From NCBI GenBank assembly GCA_003164135.1, contig PLSD01000125.1, forward strand, positions 1-64,000: a DNA stretch of 64,000 nucleotides, read 5' to 3'. Every line of letters starts with the position of its first letter. Within the stretch, counting starts at the first letter, position 1. The position numbers were made by a program, and so were the translations under genes. Origin of the DNA: Acetobacteraceae bacterium (GTDB taxonomy: Bacteria; Pseudomonadota; Alphaproteobacteria; Acetobacterales; Acetobacteraceae). The notes beneath the pieces are model-generated. The model saw only the letters and a list, made by a program, of their open reading frames with translations. It was not told where the DNA came from and made no database searches. This document shows, in pieces, positions 60,331 to 64,000 of this stretch.

Positions 60331-63300
60331 TTGAAGGGAGACGCTGAAGAACTAAACCTGATTCAGCCCGCCTTCATGGCCGTATGGTATATGAGAACCT
60401 ACCAAATGAAAGCCGTGGACGAAAGGGGCGTTCTGCTTGATTACTATTCCCAGGGCGCTTTTGAGGGACGCGATCCGAATCCATTTTTCAACAGCTCCTG
60501 GTATATGAAGCAATATTTCACACCGCTGGATGCCCTGACAAACCCGCTAGTACACTATATGCGATGGGGCGCCAGGGATGGGCTTAACCCCTCGCCAGCA
60601 TTTGATGCGCAATATTATGTGGCCAAGTACAAACAAGCCAAAGATAACGCGCTGCTGCATTTTCTGGAATTTGGCCTTGCCCGCGGCTACCAAACGAGTG
60701 CCAGCCCGCAACCAAACGTCAAGGGCCACGTACTCATCCGCGAACCAGACGCAGGACTGGCGCATTTGGAGCAAGCCGCGAGGGCATTTGATGCAGAATT
60801 CTATTTGCAGGAGTATCCCGACGTTGTCAGGGCAAGGGTAGATCCTTTACGGCATTATTTGGATCATGGTGGGTTAGAGGGGCGGCGGCCCAACAGATAT
60901 TTCGATAGCTTCTGGTATTTGCAGCGTTACGCGGATGTCGTGGAGTTGGGCCAAAACCCGCTTGTGCACTACATGAGCACGGGCGCGGCAGAAGGCCGGC
61001 AGCCGTTTGCCGCATTTGATCCGCAGTATTACATTTCACAAAATCCGGAAGCGGAAGCGAATCCGTTGCTGCATTATATGCAGATTGGCAGAAATGGTGA
61101 CCTGCCGATTTATGATCCCATCAAGGGGCCACCGCAGACGAATTTTGGTGCGTCCACGGCATCGGATGCGCGCGAGCTGCTGAGAGGCATCTTTGACCCG
61201 GCATTCTATCTATCCGAGTACCCGGATGTCGCCCATGCCGGAATGGATGCGCTGGAGCATTATTTGGAACATGGCGGATTTGAGGGGCGCAATCCGAATG
61301 CCTGGTTTGATAGTGAGTGGTACTTTCAGTCGAACAAAGACTTAACCGAAAGAAGTATCAATCCGCTTCTGCACTATATGAATTGGGGGGCACCAGAGGG
61401 GCGGGACCCATCGCCAAACTTCGATGCGGCGTATTATATAACGGCATATAAGGATGCAGCGGCCAATCCGCTCAGGCATTATATGCTGTATGGCCGCGAG
61501 CAAGGATATAAAACGACGAAAGAGCCGGATATCCTGGATTATTTGCCGGCAAAACAGTCACGTGCTCCGGAAATACCGGATGTCGACATTGACATCATCA
61601 TTCCGGTCTATAAGGGAATATCGGAAGTTCAGGACTGCTTGCGATCGTTGCTGGAAGATAGCAGCCAGTGTTTCTCACGTATCATCATCATCGACGATAA
61701 ATCTCCCGAGCCGGAAGTCTCCCAGTGGCTGAGAGAGTTTTGCCCAAGTGATGAGCGCATTCACCTGTTGAGCAACGAAGTTAATCTGGGTTTTGTCGGC
61801 ACGGTAAACCGCGGCATTCGATATTCGGAACGAAATGACGTGGTGCTGCTGAATAGCGATACGATGGTACCGGACGGCTGGTTGCAGCGGCTCCGAGGCC
61901 ATGCATATGGTTCCGATAAGATTGCAACCGTCACGCCATTTTCAAATAATGCGACGATTTGCAGCTACCCCAGCGCCAAAGGCGGGCCCATGCCTTTTGG
62001 CCTGAATCTGAGCGAAATCGATGAAGCAACGGCACGCGTGAACCGGGGGAGAAGCGTATCGGTTCCAACAGGCGTGGGCTTTTGCATGTATGTCCGGCGC
62101 CAATGCCTAGATGAAGTCGGCTTGCTGGATGAAGCAAGATTCGGAAAAGGCTATGGCGAAGAGGTCGATTTCTGCAAAAGGTCCGGGCTGGCTGGCTGGG
62201 ATAATCGGCTCGCGTGCGATCTCTTTGTTTATCATGCCGGCGAGGTTAGCTTTGGCAAGAACTCGCCGCATCTGGCGGCTGGTCAACGCGCCTTGCAGGA
62301 ACTCTATCCGGATTTTAATCTGATTGTTGATAGGCACGTACGGCGAGACGAGGTGGCATCATACCGTTTCTGCCTCTCGGCTGAATTGTTATTCAAGAGC
62401 AAGAAGCCGAAGCTGTTGCATATCACGCACAACCTAGGCGGCGGCATAGAACGGCACATTCATGATATCTCCAGGGTTGTTGGGAAACAGGCGATTCATC
62501 TGGTCTTGTCCACAAGTCCGCTGGGATTCACTCTGTCTATTCCCAGTATGTTGGATATCCCGTTATTGTCAGTGAATACGCGCGATTTCGCGTTTTTGAT
62601 CAAGCTTCTGAAGCTTATAAAATTGGACCGCATCCATATTCACCACGCATTGGGGGCGCACCCGTACCTTAAAAGATTGGTACAGAACCTGAAGCTTCCC
62701 TTCGACTTCACGGTGCATGACTTCCATACCGTTTGCCCGACGATAAACTTCCTGCCATTTAGCGGGACCGATTTCTGCGGGCAGCCATCAGAACGGCACT
62801 GCAATAATTGTATCCGCCTATCCCAGAACAGCGCCTATGATATCGATACTTGGCGGCTGGAGCATGAATGGCTGCTGAAAGATGCCGGCCGGCTCATAGC
62901 ACCTAGCGAAGATACGCGGCGCAGACTGGCAATTTATCATCCGGCTTTAAAGGTCATGGTGATTAATCATGATTTTACGGCAGTGAACGTTGCTGAAGTC
63001 ACCGTTCCACGTAGGCAGGATGATGGCCGCATACGAATCGGACTTGTCGGTGTACTGTCGGAACATAAGGGGCTTTCAATCGTCAGGGCGGCACTGAAGC
63101 AAAGTTCCGAGAGTAAGCTTGATTTTATTCTGATCGGCCATAGTGAAGCACAGGATGAGCTGGTTTTGCTCGGGCTTGAGGAAACCGGTGAATACGATGA
63201 CGAGCATTTGGGAAAGCTTATTCATGATGCCGACCTGGATGTGTTATGGTACCCGGCGCGCTGGCCGGAAACTTATAGCTATACGCTGACAGCCGGATTG

Positions 63301-64000
63301 CAGACCAAGCTTCCCATCGTCGCAACGGATATCGGCGCATTTCCGGAAAGATTGAGAAATCGTCGGGGTGCGTGCCTAATCGACGTGACGAAGCCGGCGT
63401 CCGAGTGGATAGCGCGGACCATGCGGCTTATGGCTGAAACCCAAGGAGACTATGACTGGAATGAGGTGGAATTTGCCGCCGATGCGGGTAGTATCAAATT
63501 CTACGCGGATGACTATGTGCCGGAAATGGTGAAGTCTGAATGGAAGATCAGAAAAAATACTTCCGCGGTCAGGAAGGTTCTTATCGTCCCCGAATTGCTC
63601 GCCAATGGGGCGCCGACCCCATGCGCCTATATCCGGCTGATTTTGCCCTTCAGGTTGCTTCAGAAATCGCTGAAATTTGAGCTTGAATTGGGGCGCCCGG
63701 AAGATATCGGGCTCAGCAATACGGATTTGGTCGTCACCCACCGCCATGCCGCGCGCAACGTTGCCGATGCAAAGACGATCGTGAGTAGCATAAGAAAGAT
63801 AAAAGCACGGTTTTTATACGATCTCGATGACCAATTGATCACGGTATCGGAGGAGCATCCGGAATATGCCATGCTGCATAAAATTGCGGCGACCGTGAAA
63901 TATCTGACAGCCAGCGCGGACACACTATGGGTATCGACGCAGAGGCTCGGCGAGCAGGTTGGAAGTTTCGCACGGCAGTGGAGCGTGTGCGAAAATGGCC
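60331..64000 (+). CDS. Giant multidomain glycosyltransferase (partial, runs off window)
   Basis: More than 1220 codons with no stop before the window end. Residues about 1-400 hold nine copies of a roughly 36-residue repeat (FD-x-x-(F/Y)Y-x-x-x-YPD...HY(L/M)-x-x-G-x-x-EGR-x-P), arranged as three triads. Then a GT2 domain from about residue 415: IDIIIPVYKG, IIIIDDKSPE, LLNSDTMVP and GKGYGEEVDFCKR. From about residue 690 a GT4-type domain follows: LLHITHNLGGGIERHI and IGLVGVLSEHKGLSIVRAAL. Start at TTG 60331 (CGGAGAAG upstream) rather than ATG 60376, which has no site. Such enzymes extend rhamnan or other surface polysaccharides. The 3' end is missing. Confidence 0.82.
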   Translation, partial: MKGDAEELNLIQPAFMAVWYMRTYQMKAVDERGVLLDYYSQGAFEGRDPNPFFNSSWYMKQYFTPLDALTNPLVHYMRWGARDGLNPSPAFDAQYYVAKYKQAKDNALLHFLEFGLARGYQTSASPQPNVKGHVLIREPDAGLAHLEQAARAFDAEFYLQEYPDVVRARVDPLRHYLDHGGLEGRRPNRYFDSFWYLQRYADVVELGQNPLVHYMSTGAAEGRQPFAAFDPQYYISQNPEAEANPLLHYMQIGRNGDLPIYDPIKGPPQTNFGASTASDARELLRGIFDPAFYLSEYPDVAHAGMDALEHYLEHGGFEGRNPNAWFDSEWYFQSNKDLTERSINPLLHYMNWGAPEGRDPSPNFDAAYYITAYKDAAANPLRHYMLYGREQGYKTTKEPDILDYLPAKQSRAPEIPDVDIDIIIPVYKGISEVQDCLRSLLEDSSQCFSRIIIIDDKSPEPEVSQWLREFCPSDERIHLLSNEVNLGFVGTVNRGIRYSERNDVVLLNSDTMVPDGWLQRLRGHAYGSDKIATVTPFSNNATICSYPSAKGGPMPFGLNLSEIDEATARVNRGRSVSVPTGVGFCMYVRRQCLDEVGLLDEARFGKGYGEEVDFCKRSGLAGWDNRLACDLFVYHAGEVSFGKNSPHLAAGQRALQELYPDFNLIVDRHVRRDEVASYRFCLSAELLFKSKKPKLLHITHNLGGGIERHIHDISRVVGKQAIHLVLSTSPLGFTLSIPSMLDIPLLSVNTRDFAFLIKLLKLIKLDRIHIHHALGAHPYLKRLVQNLKLPFDFTVHDFHTVCPTINFLPFSGTDFCGQPSERHCNNCIRLSQNSAYDIDTWRLEHEWLLKDAGRLIAPSEDTRRRLAIYHPALKVMVINHDFTAVNVAEVTVPRRQDDGRIRIGLVGVLSEHKGLSIVRAALKQSSESKLDFILIGHSEAQDELVLLGLEETGEYDDEHLGKLIHDADLDVLWYPARWPETYSYTLTAGLQTKLPIVATDIGAFPERLRNRRGACLIDVTKPASEWIARTMRLMAETQGDYDWNEVEFAADAGSIKFYADDYVPEMVKSEWKIRKNTSAVRKVLIVPELLANGAPTPCAYIRLILPFRLLQKSLKFELELGRPEDIGLSNTDLVVTHRHAARNVADAKTIVSSIRKIKARFLYDLDDQLITVSEEHPEYAMLHKIAATVKYLTASADTLWVSTQRLGEQVGSFARQWSVCENG

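Noticed and set aside
1-64000. CRISPR array or phage defence island
   Set aside because: No regularly spaced repeats, Cas proteins, restriction-modification or known defence effectors were found; the only defence-like item is the TacA/TacT pair.

Overview
The window looks like a chromosomal accessory region of a GC-rich alphaproteobacterium. The pointers are the fused CysNC sulfate-activation protein, the gene styles, and an alphaproteobacterial-type initiator tRNA 3' end. Acetobacteraceae or Sphingomonadales-like lineages would fit, but the sequence alone does not settle the family. No core housekeeping block is present. The region is a mosaic of small-molecule transformation clusters, mobile-element debris and an exopolysaccharide or surface-glycan locus.

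Layout. (1) 0.5-4.5 kb: a TacA/TacT-type toxin-antitoxin pair, an NAD-dependent epimerase, and an intact IS630-type element carrying an antisense passenger gene. (2) 4.7-14.7 kb: a leftward operon (SMP-30 lactonase-like, two paralogous AttH/DUF7064-like proteins, sulfotransferase, SDR) divergent from a TetR gene, followed by cysD-cysNC-cysQ for making PAPS and clearing PAP. Matching TetR-type inverted repeats sit before the operon and before cysD. (3) 15-20.7 kb: a SnoaL-like protein, a truncated IS110 transposase, then an SDR, a SnoaL-like protein, a P450 and a second TetR with its own pair of matching operators. (4) 21-28.7 kb: SDRs, epimerases, a second sulfotransferase, a SnoaL-like protein and a third TetR, with a third operator pair. 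(5) 28.8-33.2 kb: a LacI regulator, an AveC-like membrane protein, gene fragments (class IV aminotransferase, 5'-truncated fdhD) and an IS30 element.

(6) 33.2-54.1 kb: a 20.9-kb catabolic island bounded by direct repeats of the 3' part of an initiator tRNA gene. A serine-recombinase remnant ends inside the right repeat. The island holds a CoA-linked segment (acyl-CoA dehydrogenase, two SDRs, enoyl-CoA hydratase, acyl-CoA ligase) under a MarR gene, and an aromatic or terpenoid oxidation segment (Rieske oxygenase alpha and beta, SDR, luciferase-like oxidoreductase, CYP108-like P450, rubredoxin, extradiol dioxygenase, aryl-alcohol-type dehydrogenase, CrtI-like FAD protein). A GntR gene lies in the second segment, and four copies of one motif sit at its promoters. 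(7) 54.6-64 kb: IS21 debris, then a glycan locus with a hydrolase and a glycosyltransferase that both carry discoidin domains, a TPR protein, a short repeat protein, a pyruvyltransferase and a very large repeat-bearing glycosyltransferase that runs off the end.

Working model (inference): three neighbouring TetR modules and one GntR module form stacked pathways for oxidising hydrophobic cyclic compounds. Sulfotransferases fed by a co-regulated PAPS supply add sulfate to hydroxylated intermediates.
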